Positions 1 to 12,900 of a DNA stretch of 64,000 bases are shown in pieces. The stretch comes from Cytidiella melzeri (Eukaryota > Basidiomycota > Agaricomycetes > Polyporales > Irpicaceae), in the NCBI GenBank assembly GCA_022592445.1, contig JABYQR010000016.1, forward strand, positions 124,001-188,000, in the 5' to 3' direction. A model generated the notes under the pieces. The model had not been told where the DNA came from. It saw only the letters and a program-made list of their open reading frames with translations, and searched no databases. The position numbers were made by a program, and so were the translations under genes. Within the stretch, counting starts at the first letter, position 1; every line of letters starts with the position of its first letter.

Positions 1-3000
1 CGTTGCAATCATCGTTCCGAGTGAAGACCAGCTTCTCACACATACAGCGACTACACAACATGCTTTACGCTTATGGCGCAACCGTCGTTGAGATTGTTCG
101 TCGGAAAGAGTTTTGTGAGTCGCCTCAAGCTGTGTTACAGACCAATAGCCTGAATGTTCCGCAAGCACAATTTTTCTACCAGCGTGCGCAGAACATTTTA
201 GAGGTCATGGCAAAGCTGTCGTACGTTTCACTTGTCATTCGGACTTTCTATGATTGCTTACGGACAGTAGTGGGAGCGAACGAAAACGCAGGCAGCTCTA
301 TCGCTCTGAAGTTCATGGACAACTGCCTTTCGATACGAAGGGTTTGGATGATCCTGTTCCCACCATCGACTTCACCTCTGCGGGCTCATCCGATATACCC
401 TATACCCTTGAGCGTGTGGATATCAATGGTATGATTCTTGGTCCTCATTCTTGCTCCGTTTATGACGCTTCTAATATACCACTCACAGACCTACTTCTCG
501 CCTTGGATGACTTGGAACATTTTGCACGGGATTCTCCCCATCCAGCAACGTTGTCTTCCGTACAAGAGGCTCGTGCTAATCTTGAGAAGCTTATACATAA
601 AATGGACGGCCTAGAGGCCGGCTTCGATCGAATAGCAGAACGTTCATGTAAGTGCTGTTCTCTCAACGTACATCTCTTGCATTGAGGATGACAACAATTA
701 CAGTGTTGTCCACATCACGCCTGTTCGAGCATCGCCGACGTAGTAAGTTATTGCTGTGACCTGTATCAGAATTTCTGTTTACCTCACTGCAGCAGCAGAA
801 GACGACGAGCAGCTGGTAGCAGACTTTGAAGCCCAGCTGACGCAGGTCACTCAGGCGAAATCACTCCAAGAACGACAATTCGCTGAGCAGTCGCGGGCGC
901 AAGAGGATGAAAATACCCGCTTGAGGTCTCAGCATCAAGCTGCAGAACGTGCCCGAGATCAGCACGAGCGGGAACTCCATGCCGTGAAAGCACAGCTCGA
1001 AAGCGAATCAAACTCCCGCCAGATTTTGGAACGTCGGAACTTAGAACTATCTGCTGAAGCCGATTCGCAGCGGACAGCCCTCGCAACCGCGTTGTCCGAA
1101 GCCACTGAGCGGACGCAGGATGCTGAACGTCTTCGGCAGGAACTTGCCCAGGTCCGAGCCGAGTTTGAAGAGATGAAGGATTGGGAGCTCCGGAATACGG
1201 AAAAGACCAATGCCCTTCTTGAAGATCAAGCGGATACGTTGCGACGTTTGGAGGAGGCACGAGCACGTGGAGAGGATCTCGAGGTAGAGATTCAGGCAGC
1301 ACGGCGGGAGAGCGAGGAAGTGAAGCGGGCGCTTGCTGAAGCTGGCAAAGAGAAGGACCGTTTACTCCGTACCCAAGCATCGGAGCATGACCGGATCATG
1401 CGAGACCATATCGCTGAGGCCGACGGTGACCGAGCTGTTCTGGAGCACCAGTATCTGGAGCTCAAGGCTGCTTTGGAAGATGCGGAGCGCCAGCTGAAGG
1501 ATTCCAGAGCTCAGGCAGAGATGTACAGCTCGGATGCTGTTGGTCTGAGGGAGGAACTTCAGCGGGTGGAACACGAGCTTCGAGAAGCAAGACATACCGA
1601 GCGGGTCCTTCGCGACGACCTCCGTGCGGGGAGAGCTTCTCAGTCTGATTTCGAGCGGAAGCAGGAGGATAGTGTGCGACTGATTGCACAGATGCTTGAC
1701 GTTGCTCTTGCCTTCCGGGAATCACACGTCAAGGCACTTGTGGCCTTGCAGACGATGTCATCACATCCTTCGTCTTCTGCAAAGACAGGAATAAGCCCGA
1801 GCATGTCCGAATCAGGGTTCGGGGTCTTACGTCGGAGCATCGTCAGCAATGTCGCGGAGCCGCCTCCCATAGACCCTTCTGATCCGGCCGCAGCTCTAGA
1901 AACCCTGCGCGCGTTCGACCACGATCAATTTATGGAAGCAGTCAACAAGGCAGGTCAGACAATACGCAAGTGGCAGAAGCAATGCAAAGATTATCGCGAG
2001 AAGGCCAAGGGGAAGATTTCGTTCAGGAACTTTACCAAAGGCGACCTAGCGCTGTTCCTTCCCACTCGTAATTCGGTGACAAAACCGTGGGCTGCGTTTA
2101 ACGGTGCGTACGTTCTGAACTGGCAAATGAGCCTAGGATTCTTTTCATCGATTCACATAATTGTGTATGCTGATATCCGAGGTTTCGCCCATATGATGGG
2201 ACTTTATCTAGTCTCCTTCCCCCACTACTTCCTCAAGCTTGCGGGCCAATTAGGAGAGCAACTTAAGACTCGCGAATGGATCGTCGCCAGGATTACTTCG
2301 ATTACGGAGGGCGTAGTGGATCACAGGGTACGTCACTCAGATGTGTTCGACGACTCAATGACAAGAACTACAACTCTATAGGATGCCAACACAAACCCAT
2401 ATGGCCTTGGTGATGGCGTTAAGTACTACATGCTCGAGGTCGAAAACTGGACACAACCTGCATCAACGCCAAAACACCGTCGGACATCTGCCAAGAAGAT
2501 AACGGGCTCTCTGACACCGGAACTTTCATCAACAGCAGAGCCAACACCAGAGCCTACGCCTGGGCCTCCCGATCCAGACACAGAAGTTGAAGAAGCGTTC
2601 CTTGCGCGATCCCCTACATCACATCTGGCCAACACTCGAGCGCGTACGAGCTCACCCTCTACTGCGGCTGGTCCTTCGTCGTTATCTCGTCTTCTTGCTC
2701 AGGCTTCGGCAGAAAATGGCAATCAGACGCGTACGACGTCAGCGACTATGATGCCTCAGCAGCCAGAGATGCAAGCGTTCCCGTCCCCACCCGCATCGTC
2801 GCCACCACAGCCTTCCTCTATAGATTCTCCCCCACGCCGACCTTCTCCGCCTCTCCTCTCACCCTCTCACACCCAGGCTATGTCACCGCCTCGTGGGACT
2901 GTGCCGTTAGCTGGCCGTCCAGGCTCCAGAGCCTCTCGAGTATCTTCCTCTTCTCGGTTCTCTGGAGGGAGGATACCGTTCGCGGGTACTGCAGGACCGG

Positions 3001-3404
3001 CCAAAGCTATTGCTACGACGGCGTTGGCTTCAGAACACTCTCTCGCGGGATCTCCGTCCTCTGCCGCTACTTCGATGAGAACCGGTTCGGAGACTGTGAG
3101 TCCTTCGCCTGAGGGATCTCCGACAGAAGGGATGAGCGGGTTCTTACCCAATCATCGCCGTCGGGCGACCTCTTACCATCCGAAGAAAGACTCGCCTTTG
3201 ATGGGCCCGGGTGGTCTGCCCACTATCCCGCAGGCCCCAGATTCGACGAGTTCTACTACTGGCGGTGCAAAGGCAGGGCTCGTTGGGTCTAGTGCCCGTG
3301 TGCGGCTGGCGAGCTTGGCGAGTAGCTGGGGTGCATCGTTCGCACTGAGCAAAAAGGCGAATTCTGCCTTGCCGCCAGGCACGAGCTCAAACGGTCTTGC
3401 CTAG
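1..3404 (+). CDS. ATG11: Autophagy-related protein 11, C-terminal part (5' end outside the window)
   Basis: Selective autophagy scaffold; in yeast Atg11 links cargo receptors to the Atg1 kinase complex at the forming autophagosome. Exons: <1-220, 268-647, 704-742, 793-2103, 2212-2327, 2382-3404, leaving about 1028 residues. A long charged coiled coil (exon 4) is followed near visible residue 618 by the Atg11 C-terminal signature (ISFRNFTKGDLALFLPTR, then PWAAFNVSFPHYFL restored across an intron, then NPYGLGDGVKYYMLEVE after the last intron). The last 300 or so residues are Ser/Pro-rich and probably disordered. Every junction keeps frame and has GT...AG ends, several with the strong donors gtacgt or gtaagt. 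The start codon lies left of the window. Family call is firm; the boundary of the 39-nt exon is the least certain part. Confidence 0.9.
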
Positions 3405-4443
3405 CTATGTGAGGAGGCGCGTTGGAGGTCTGTACGAGCGTGAGTTGCTTGTGACACGCTTGCCGATGTACCTGGGCGCGAAAAAAAACCAGAGTGTGGT
3501 ATAATCTGAATATGATGCGCGATTATTCCGGTGAAACGATGTCCATACATAATTCATGGGTTTGCTCTCGATTGTATAGAGACGGGCTCTCCAAGTTTAT
3601 TATCGTATGCGGTAATCTGTCAATGCAGAGAAGAGAAGTCTATTGCTATCAGGACGTAGTGCGGGTTCGGGGAAGCTTCTTAATGAGTAGGGAGGTGGTG
3701 GCGTTGGGATCCTCCAGTGAAATCCCGTCTGGGGTGGGATTGAGTCGCACGACCGCGCGATTTTGCAGTGGACTTGGGAGACATGCAAAGGTCGTACGGC
3801 ACAATTAAATTACTCCGTGGGATGGTCTTGGGAGTGGTAAATCTGCGGTGAAAGGTGATGGACTAGTGCGGGCGCATGATGCCCAACGTTTTGTCATATT
3901 CGCCCGCCCCTCTGCTGTGGTGTATACTGTGCTAGTCTGCATCAGGAACTCGGAGAGACCTGCAGGCTGAATTGAACGGACAGACCCTTGCGTGTGCTCA
4001 GATGCCAGCTGGGTTTTGCATTCTACACGCAGCCCAATTTGTCAGAGGGCGGGCGCTCGGAACAATGGATCTGGATAACGGACGAGAGCGCCGGAACAAG
4101 GACCTCTTCCGGTTTGGGATTTGTGTTTCCTCCACGCCCGGAGCACAGCAGCGGCACCGGCGACCGAGGCAAGTGTGGCCAGGGCGAAAGGTAGGAAAAA
4201 AAGAAAAAAAAAAAGAAAAAGAAAAAAAAAGAGGACGATCAACGGATGAGGGCAGAACATGCGCGATCCTGTCTGAGATCACGTAAGTGCGGCCGACGCT
4301 CAGGACCCCGCCCACGACGTCCAGCCCGCCGTGGCAGGACAGGACGTGGGCGGAGAAGCAGAAGGCGCACCGTCAGCGACGACAGAAGCCAAACAGGGTT
4401 TTTGTCGCCGCTGAGAGTAGGGACACGGCGAGACTTCCCCAGA
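3405..4443. other. Intergenic, ATG11 3' flank and far promoter of the sugar transporter
   Basis: No supported gene. Short open frames here lack family resemblance. The right part holds a purine tract and a GC-rich segment with inverted CCGCCCAC-type boxes near 4308-4355. Confidence 0.6.
4194..4234 (+). repeat. A-rich homopurine tract
   Basis: About 40 bases of almost pure A with scattered G, roughly 420-460 bp upstream of the sugar transporter start. Such poly(dA:dT) tracts commonly exclude nucleosomes in fungal promoters; that role is inferred. Confidence 0.7.
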
Positions 4444-4526
4444 GCGGGGCTGGGAATAGCGCGGGGAAATTGGGTGCTCATGGGGAATGTCTGGAGAAAC
4501 CGTCCCTCACCTGGTTCCTTGCGGGG
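4444..4526 (+). promoter_or_regulatory. Cluster of three CreA/Mig1-type GCGGGG boxes
   Basis: GCGGGG occurs at 4444-4449, 4461-4466 and 4521-4526, all on the plus strand, 128-211 bp upstream of the transporter ATG. GCGGGG fits the SYGGRG consensus of the fungal carbon catabolite repressor CreA/Cre1. The copies are visible; binding is inferred. Confidence 0.5.
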
Positions 4527-4543
4527 TGCCTGCCAACTTGTAA

Positions 4544-4563
4544 CCAATTCACCAGCTATAAAG
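4544..4563 (+). promoter_or_regulatory. CCAAT box and TATA box of the sugar transporter
   Basis: CCAAT at 4544-4548 and TATAAAG at 4557-4563 lie 92-111 bp before the ATG at 4655, a plausible core promoter distance. CCAAT is the HAP complex element in fungi. Confidence 0.55.
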
Positions 4564-4654
4564 ACCGCGTGCGTGCTTCTCCCCAGATCCCAGCAACTTA
4601 TCCAAGTTCCTCCATCATCCACTTGCCTCGTCCTTCACAGCAAGAGTTCTCATC

Positions 4655-6454
4655 ATGGGTGCTGGCACAGTTGCTACTGGACTCGGTCCACAAGACGGTT
4701 ACCTGCAGTTCCTCAATCCCAACCGCAAATGGTACAACAACAGGCGGCTCATCACCCTCCACGCCTGGTTGGTTCTGCTGTAAGTGTCCCTGCCATCTCC
4801 AATCACATTCGCTTGCTCACGCACTTTGCCTGCTAGCCTCATCACCTCCTCCGCCAACGGTTTTGACGGCTCCTTGATGAACTCGTTCCAGTCTCTCGAC
4901 CTCTGGAGAGATTACTTTGGCCACCCACAAGGTGGAAAGCTCGGTCTCCTCAACGCCATTCAGGTCCGTATTTTGTCTGATGTGTCGCATAAGCGCTCTC
5001 GTCACTCAATTTCAATCATTTACAGAACATTGGTGCGCTCGCCGCCTATCCCTTCGCCCCCTACCTCTCCGATGGCCTTGGCCGTAGGCTCACCATCTGG
5101 ATCGGTGCAACAATTATGTTGATTGCCGTCGCCGTCCAAGCTGCTGCCCACAACCTCGGCATGTTCATTGCAGCACGTTTCCTCATTGGTTTTGGTGTCA
5201 CCTTTGCTGCCAACTCCGCCCCCATGTTGGTCACTGAGCTCGCCTACCCGGCATACCGTGCCCAAATGACCGCCCTCTACAACTCCCTCTGGTATTCCGG
5301 TAACATTATCGCCTCCTGGTCTACATACGGTACCGAGTTCATCAACAACAACTGGTCATGGCGTATCCCCTCCATCCTCCAGGGTGTTCCCTCCATCTTC
5401 CAGTTCTTCCTCATCCTCTTCGGCCCCGAGTCTCCCCGTTGGCTCGTCTCCAAGGGTAGGGAAGAGAAGGCGCTTCAGACTCTCGCCTACTACCACGCAG
5501 ACAGCGATGAGACTGACGCCCTCGTCCTGTTCGAGTTCAACGAAATCAAGGCCGGCATCGAGCTCGACCGTACCGTCTCTGCCAACGTTGGTTGGTCTGC
5601 TCTCTGGTCGACTCCTGGTAACAGGAAGCGTATGACCATCATCATCGCCATCGCCTTCTTCTCCCAGTGGTCCGGTAACGGTCTCGTCTCCTATTACCTC
5701 AATGCCGTCTTCAACACGCTCGGTATAACCAGTACCACCACGCAGCTCTTGATCACTGGGTAAGTCTCACTGACCTTGTCATACCCGAGCCTGTGACTAA
5801 ACTATTTTCCTCCTGTCGCTAGTATTCTCGCCATCTGGAACTTGTTCTGGGCGATTGGAGCGTCGTTCCTTGTCGAGCGCATCGGTCGCCGCACCCTGTT
5901 TTTGACTTCTTGCGCCGGCATGTTGCTGTTCTTCATCCTCCAGACCATCTGCTCCGCTCAGTTCGCTCTCCGCGGTACCGAGTCAGCTGCGCACGCTGTC
6001 ATTGCATTCATCTTCCTGTTCTACGCCTGCTACGAGTGAGTTCTCTATCTCCCTTGCACCTTACTAATCACAGTTACTGATACGCTATTTTGTCAGTATC
6101 GCCTTCACTCCTCTTATCGTCGCATACACCGTCGAGATCCTGCCCTACAGCCTCCGTGCCAAGGGTTTCAACATCTTCAACTTCACCATCTCCCTTGCTC
6201 TCATCTTCAACCAGTACGTCAACCCGATCGCCCTCGAGAAGCTCGGATGGAAGTACTACATCGTCTACTGCTGCTGGCTCGCATTCGAGTTTGCGTTCTG
6301 CTACTTCTTCATTGTCGAGACCAGGGGTCTTTCCCTCGAAGAGACTTCTGCTCTTTTCGACGGCGAGGAGGCCACCCGCGCTGTGCAAGCCTCGCACGAG
6401 GTCCGCCACGACGATCTCGACGAGAAGAACTCCAACACGGACCTCAAGGTTTAA
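4655..6454 (+). CDS. MFS sugar:H+ symporter (lactose permease-like)
   Basis: Plasma-membrane sugar uptake transporter, sugar porter family. Exons: 4655-4779, 4837-4963, 5026-5759, 5823-6035, 6097-6454; 518 residues, a normal length. Visible family signatures: GRRLTIWIGA after TM2, RFLIGFGVTF in TM4, PESPRWLVSKGREEKA at the end of the first half, RIGRRTLFLT in the second half, and VETRGLSLEE after TM12 (the PETKG signature with V for P). The N-terminal start (MGAGTVATGLGPQDGYLQFL) resembles basidiomycete lactose/hexose permease homologues. The substrate cannot be told from sequence. The promoter has CCAAT, TATA and three CreA-type boxes, suggesting glucose repression. Confidence 0.9.
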
Positions 6455-7133
6455 ACTCCTCCAATTTCATAGGGGGATGCCGGTCGTTTATCTCGTCTGC
6501 TGTGAATGTTTTTCCATGACGCCAACCAGCGATGAGTACAACCACGGGTCCAGGTTTTCTTTCTCATGTCGCCTTTCTTCTTTTTTATTCCCCTGGAACT
6601 TCACTTAATGAATACGCAAATGGCCCTCCCGCTTTTCTCACGTAGCACTTCCTGCATACTCACGAATGACGTTTCCCCTCCCAACCTCCCCACCCCACCT
6701 CTGGATAATGCGCAGGGGTTGTATAACTAGCACGCACGAGAAAAATTATCCCTTAATTCTACTTGCAAAAACAGTTTAACAACAGTCCCTTCGGCCTGAG
6801 CATTGTGAGAATTGAGACATCTCTTTGTGAACACACACGACGGATGGCGTTAGCGTGCTATACACTTCACATCACCGTCCCATCCCAGGCTGGAGAGTTA
6901 GAACTTTGTTGGAACTGTATCGTACGTACCGCATGTACTGTTATCGCGACCCTGTTCAACGGCCGCAAAACGGTACTACGTTAGAGGCCCCGGGACGTAT
7001 TTGGCCCAATGTACACATGACTTTACCACCTGCCATATGTGAAGCGTCGAGAGATGAGGTTACATCGTCTCATCTGTCCAAAGTACTGTTTCAGACGTTC
7101 ATCACACTTACTTTTCGAGTGTATCTGTACATG
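6455..7133. other. Intergenic between converging genes
   Basis: 3' flanks of the sugar transporter (+) and the acetyltransferase (-). No supported coding sequence. Confidence 0.6.
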
Positions 7134-8117
7134 CTATTGAATAGACTGGGGGGCAGGACCGGCAGGCGGGGCGAATTTTCGCAAGTTTTGTATGCCCGCG
7201 CCTTCGAGCCGCATGCCCATCCACTCGGACATTGACGTCGCTCCCAGCGCCTTGTCGTAAAAGTCGATCGAGGGTTGGTTCCACTGCGATATACAAAGTC
7301 AAAAAAACAACGTTACAGAAGGGAGGGTATTCTTTGCAGGCAAGACAAGGGGACTTTCTTACCTTGAGAACGGACCAGTCTAGACGAGCGCAATCCTGGT
7401 CGGCATGCGTCAGACGTACGCTCTCGCAGGAAGAGGATGGGGAAGAAGAGGCTTACGTTGTCTTCAGCGATCTTACCTAGCTCTGCAAACAGAGCCTTCC
7501 CGATACCCATGCTTCGACATTCAGGTGTCACATACAGATCCTCGAGCTAACGGGAGACAAGATCGAACCAAGAAGTGCATAGACAGCATGAGATGCAAAC
7601 GTACATACACTCCCGGTTTTCCCGTCCACGTTGAGAAATTGTGAAAGTAGAGGGCCATACCGACGGCGTCGCCTGGGGTTTCGGTGGTCCCAAGGAAGGC
7701 TAACAGGGTGTGCGCGTATTCCTTTTCGAACAGATTCTTTCGTAGCTAGATGGGAGAAAAACATAGTCAATTACGCGATAGGTGAGATTCACAATTGCAG
7801 CGGATACGGACCAGCTCAGGCGTTGCTTTGACAGAGTCGGTTGCCTTTTCGTATGTGGCCTAGATCATACGATGTCAGAGGTTGGCTGCTCTCCGCAACC
7901 GATTGCATTTTGGAACGCGGGACATGCATTAGAGTTAACGTACGAGATCAACAATGAGCTTCAGAATCGCATCCTGTACAATCACTGCCAATCAGCCACT
8001 TTCATATGGGACGATCGAGTGGTTCAAGCATAACAATCCCCAATGCTGAACGCATACCACATCGTCTGCCTGTGCAGGTCTGATGAAGAACTCTTTTTTG
8101 GCCGGACTTGTCGACAT
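7134..8117 (-). CDS. GNAT N-acetyltransferase, SSAT (diamine/thialysine acetyltransferase) type
   Basis: Acetyl-CoA-dependent N-acetyltransferase; closest in layout to spermidine/spermine N1-acetyltransferase and its thialysine relative. Seven exons in transcription order: 8117-8058, 7973-7944, 7859-7812, 7745-7605, 7546-7457, 7395-7363, 7283-7134; 183 residues against about 170 for SSAT. The start MSTSPAKKEFFIRPAQADDV enters the first GNAT strand directly. Motif A, the acetyl-CoA loop, is VTPECRSMGIGKAL (about residues 99-112, R/Q-x-x-G-x-G present). LEDLYV before it and WNQPSIDFYDKALGA after it are typical SSAT segments. No targeting signal is seen, so probably cytosolic. Three exons of 30-48 nt make it easy to miss. 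Exact amine substrate unknown. Confidence 0.88.
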
Positions 8118-9925
8118 TTGTGTTGAGTTGAAGAGGATACTACGGTGATAGAAAAAGAGTAAAGTCGACAGAGGAAAAGACGCTCGAACCTGCTAATCAG
8201 ACAAGCGCACGCGCTCATCACAATCCGATCGGAGGACGCACTCAGAAAAAACGCGTATCTGCTGCACATTGAGGAACAAGTCCCCAGCTCGATGGCACTC
8301 ATGCAGCAGACAACTCTCCAAGTGTTTCAAGTCGGACTGAATGCAGCGTCAGGACCGACTTATCTCGAGTCGGTAGCATTTGGTGTGCACACCTTTTGGT
8401 GGAACCACGCGGTGCTTGATTAACGTCCTCGAGCACTCCGCACCAGGAGAACTAGTCAAGTACTCAACTCTCCTGCCATACAGAACGGTTTCTATCCCTG
8501 TCTGCTCTTCAGCTTCAAAGTTCTACAGAGGACGGCGAAGGGTTCGGTTGCATCAGACTCACGACACAGAGCACCAAGAGGTCTCACTCACGGTTGGACT
8601 CGTGCTAGGTTGTTTCGCATGCACGGCTGATCATGTTCAAAAAGACGGAACTGTGAGCGCTCCCGAGGTGACATCTGGTGAGAGCTGAAACACCATTGCA
8701 CCCACCCCTTCGCCTGCATCTTCAATTGGCAGATGCAACACTATTTTCTGGAGAGAGTTCATGCTTACCCGGTCCGGAATGCTCAGCCTGAGGGTGTAGG
8801 TTTGCGAGTGGGCCAGGTGAGCGGGCTATTATAGGCTAATAGGTTCAGTCAACCCTGATGCATCTTTAGGCTCACCACTTGTATCGATCCAGCATATCTT
8901 CATGCTTCCCGTGATACAATGACCGTATGGGTTATACATAGGACTCATAGGAATCCTGGGCCTCGCTGTGGTACTTAGTGTCGGTGACCGGACACTGAGG
9001 AGTGCAAAGAAGATCAGCGAGTTTTATGAATTGAGACAGAGTTCTCACTGGAAAGAGCTGACCACGCCACTTCCTTCGCAAGTGGACAGATTACCGCCTA
9101 CACATTCACATGCTACTTGCGCACAGATGAACGTTGAACCGCAAGCTACTCGCGTCCCCGTCTCAGGCTGATAAGCCCTGACGGTTTGTAGCGAAATAGC
9201 CTCTCGGGAGCAGCAAGGTCCATCATGATGATTTGAGTCCATTTCTTGATTGCTGAGACAGCTGAGATCCCGCGAAATGTAGAAGGCAACAAGTACGCTG
9301 ACCAGGTCCCGTGACATCTCTACTGTAATCCAATCATCTTTCTGTCCCAAAAGCATCATCGTAACTTGACAATCAAATCGACGTACCTGGAACTGTTCGC
9401 CTGAACACGGAACACGGAGACGTGCGTGTGAAGGTGTGCTCGAACTGGCCATATCCGGGATAGCCGACCTATTGAGACCTTGAGGAGGTCCCTTGCCAAA
9501 TCAACTCACAGAGCGGAGCCTTTGCGCAAAATGTATCCGAGATGGCGGTACGCACCTGTGTAGCTCAACATCCAAGTCCGTATCGTATAGCTTCCGAATG
9601 TCGTCTTGACGACTTTGCAAAGTACGAGGGGGGCTAACGTCAAATCATCCATTAACGATAAAGTTCAAGAATGCACCGCAAGTTGGTTCGCGTGTTCACC
9701 CCACACGAACCCTGGAGAGAACGCGTGATACCCCGCAAGGAAATAGCGCACAGGCGCAGCGGAGAGAGGCTTGAACCTTGTCCGCGGAACTTGTAGGCTC
9801 ACGTGAAGACAAGCTTCGGAACTTGGGATGTCTTGCTATCTCTCTCGAATACAATAAAAAGGAGCTGGACGTAGCGACAACCACGGTCATCATCCACGTC
9901 ATAATAGTAGTAATGCGTGCAATAA
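8118..9925. other. Large intergenic region, no recognised gene
   Basis: 1.8 kb between the diverging 5' end of the acetyltransferase and the 3' end of SEC24. The longest open stretch is minus-strand 9045-9452 (135 codons, starting MASSSTPSHARL). It contains a well-formed in-frame 45-nt intron-like segment (donor gtacgt, acceptor gggacag) but has no recognisable family, so it is not called as a gene. Confidence 0.4.
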
Positions 9926-12900
9926 CTAATAGTTCCCTCCATTCACCTGCGAAACAGGTCAGTCAAATTCACATCCACCACTGCACAATAAAGCACCCAC
10001 TTTATCCTTGAGCTGCGAGATGAACTGTTGGTAACTCGGCAAAACGTCTGAGCGGTCCTGGATCAAGCAGCTCAATGCCCACAACTTCAACGCCGGCTCT
10101 CCGTCTTCCTTGACGATGTATACATGCGGCCAGTAGGGACCACGGCGCATCTCACGTGTCTTCTGGACGATGGCGTTGACACGCTGGTTGAAAGGGTTAT
10201 CAAGCAACGGCAACGTCGTCTAAAGATTGATATTTGAATGCCTGTCTGGAACAGATCGAGTAAAAATTGCGCTCACCTTGCCGCCACGCAGGACCTCGTA
10301 GTTCGGGAGGTTGAATACATCGATGATCAACTGAGGAACGGCATCCCTTCCAACCCACAAGAATATCGTCTGACCGTCCTCGATTAGGTACAGCCCATGC
10401 CTCTCCAGTCTCTCCGACGTCAGAGGCTGAGGAGGTGGTAGGATCACGCCGTGCTCACCGACGGTACCGCACTAGAGGGGAAGATGCACGTCAATCCTGG
10501 TCCAGCGCTATTTCTGACATACCACATACCTCTGGCGGCATGCTGTGCAGAGCATAAAATGTCGGGTAGATATAAGGCATCAGCAGCTGAGACGGTAGAG
10601 ATGTGAGCAGCGCCTGAGCGTAAGCCCTGAGATCTGGTGGGATCTGCGAGCTTTGTCGTATACCGACCTAGGGTGATTTTTTTCAAATCATCTGGAATGC
10701 AAAAATAAAACTCGGCAACATACATTCTTCAAGAGCCCGAGCACCAGCACCGGTAGCATCTTCAAGTTCTCCGAAATCGCAAGCTGCGCACTGGCACCTG
10801 CACCAGCAGCAGTCATGCTAGCTTTATACGCAGTGAGAATCTCGACCAACTTGTTGAAGAGAGCATCTCGACTGTCCTCCAACTTGTGGGTGATGCAACG
10901 CTCGACAGCTTTGTTAGCGAGGAGAGTGGCGATTGCAACTTGATCCGCAGAAGCAAAGATATCAGAGAGATTGCTGGTGGTAGGAAGTGCGGTGGTGACT
11001 ACACGTATACGGCGTTCGCCTGGTTCGGTAGAGTGAGCAAAGTTGATAGAGGAGAGTGATAAAACGGACCAACCATAGCAGGTCGTGTGCAAGACAGCAG
11101 TCTGGAATACAACGAACGGTGAGGTGAGCGTGTCTTCAATCTGGACCTCGATAGCGTATGACAAGTCCTGAGGCACAGCGGGCATGGCCAAGAGATCTGT
11201 AGATCTCACAAAGAAGTTGCCGTGGAACGAAGACATCCGCAGATCTGCGACATATTCGGAAATTGTGTGAGTTAAAAAAATACCCGCACTAGCGCGATGA
11301 CCGCACTTTTGGTTGCACGAACACGTATAACTGCTTCTAACATGATAGGTTGCGCCAGCACTTCGCCGAGCTCGTGCGCGAACTTCCTTGCGTCTTCTGT
11401 GCGAGCATTGAATGCAGGATAGAAGTATGTCTGGCCGGAGGTGTAATGGGGCAAACACGCTGTATTGCGCATAAGTTCGATCAGTGCCCACTCATTCTGG
11501 GAAAAGGTGCATTCTTACCGAGCGTAGCAACATCCTGGTACGCCGCACTGAACAGGAACATATCCACTGAAACCTGTCCGCGCGAACACTCGATTGCAAA
11601 CGTCTTATAAAACGGCGAGGCTGCTTGCAGCAAACCAGATTCCTGCATCGAAAATCAACGCATGAATGTTATCGTGCACATGAGCAATGTACCTTGGTGG
11701 TTCCCAACACTTTCGGATCCTCTCTGTTCTTAAGCGCACCAGCACCAACCGAGGGTAAACTTGAAGACAATACAACAATTTTGCCTCCCATAGGAGCCTA
11801 GAGCAAAATCAGACGTTTAATTGAAAAGAAAAAAAGAATTCGTAGACGAACCATCAATTGGAAGCCGGCTTGGAGAGCTGGACCAAGGGCACTACCGATC
11901 GTACTATTATCTTTAAACATATCCCCCAATCGGCCAAGGAGAGCCTCCAGTGACGCACGAGCCTCAGCAAGGTTCACCAGCAGATCAGTAGGCTTGGGCA
12001 GGAAGACATCTTCGACGTCCGAGACGACAAGCATCGACGACTCTGTCGTACCCGGCTAAATGCGCATGTTCAATGCTGATGACAAGCAAGTGGTTTAGAT
12101 AGTCAACTTACTGGCATGGAGAAGAAGTACAGCGAAACATCAAACGCAATTACTGCAACTTTCGTCCTTCCGTCCTCGTCTGGTAAGCGATCAAGGTTCT
12201 CAAGAATCGTGCGTGTGGCAGTGGCCACCATCCCAGATTGTATAGCACTGTGGCTCACGTCGATAAGAAAGACATAGACGGCTGGCTGTGGCGGACGAGC
12301 CATGTACTCCGTGGGGGCGACGTATTCGACAACTCCGTAATTCAGTTCCGGACGTGCCCACCTGTCTCCTGGCGCGTTTCTAACCTGATCCCAATCGAAC
12401 AGCTGAGGAACTTCGTTGGACAAGGAACACATGCAGCAACGCCATCTACAAATTTTGTGCGGTTGTAATCAACGAAGCGATGATGCAGTCGAGCGAAGAA
12501 CTTACCGGTTACCACCGTCAATGAATTGCACATACGGATTAATGTACGCCCTGCACCTCCTGCAACGAGCGATAACAGTGTCTGTAACCACCTGGACAGG
12601 CTCGTCTCCCTCCTTCAGAGAGCGATACGGAGTCAAGATCAGTCCCAAAGGAATGTTAGCTTTCTTCAAGAGAGAATTTGTGGTGGGAATAGCGTTGACG
12701 GTGCAGCGTTGGTAGGAGAAATCCGCGTTGGCACTGGGGTTGGGGGAAATACATGCGTTGGGCGGAAGGATGATATCAGGAGGTGGATTATGCAACTCCC
12801 GTGGATCGGGAGGAGACGTGAGCAGATTCGTCGTGTACAGCCGCAATCCTTTTTGACCCACGTTCATCTGACCAAACTGGTCGGCGAGAGCACCCATCTG

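Noticed and set aside
847..1380. 177-codon open frame on the minus strand inside ATG11
   Set aside because: Antisense shadow of the coiled-coil exon; no family resemblance.
9045..9452. 135-codon minus frame with a neat intron-like segment
   Set aside because: The segment is in frame whether or not spliced, and the protein resembles nothing known; too weak to call.
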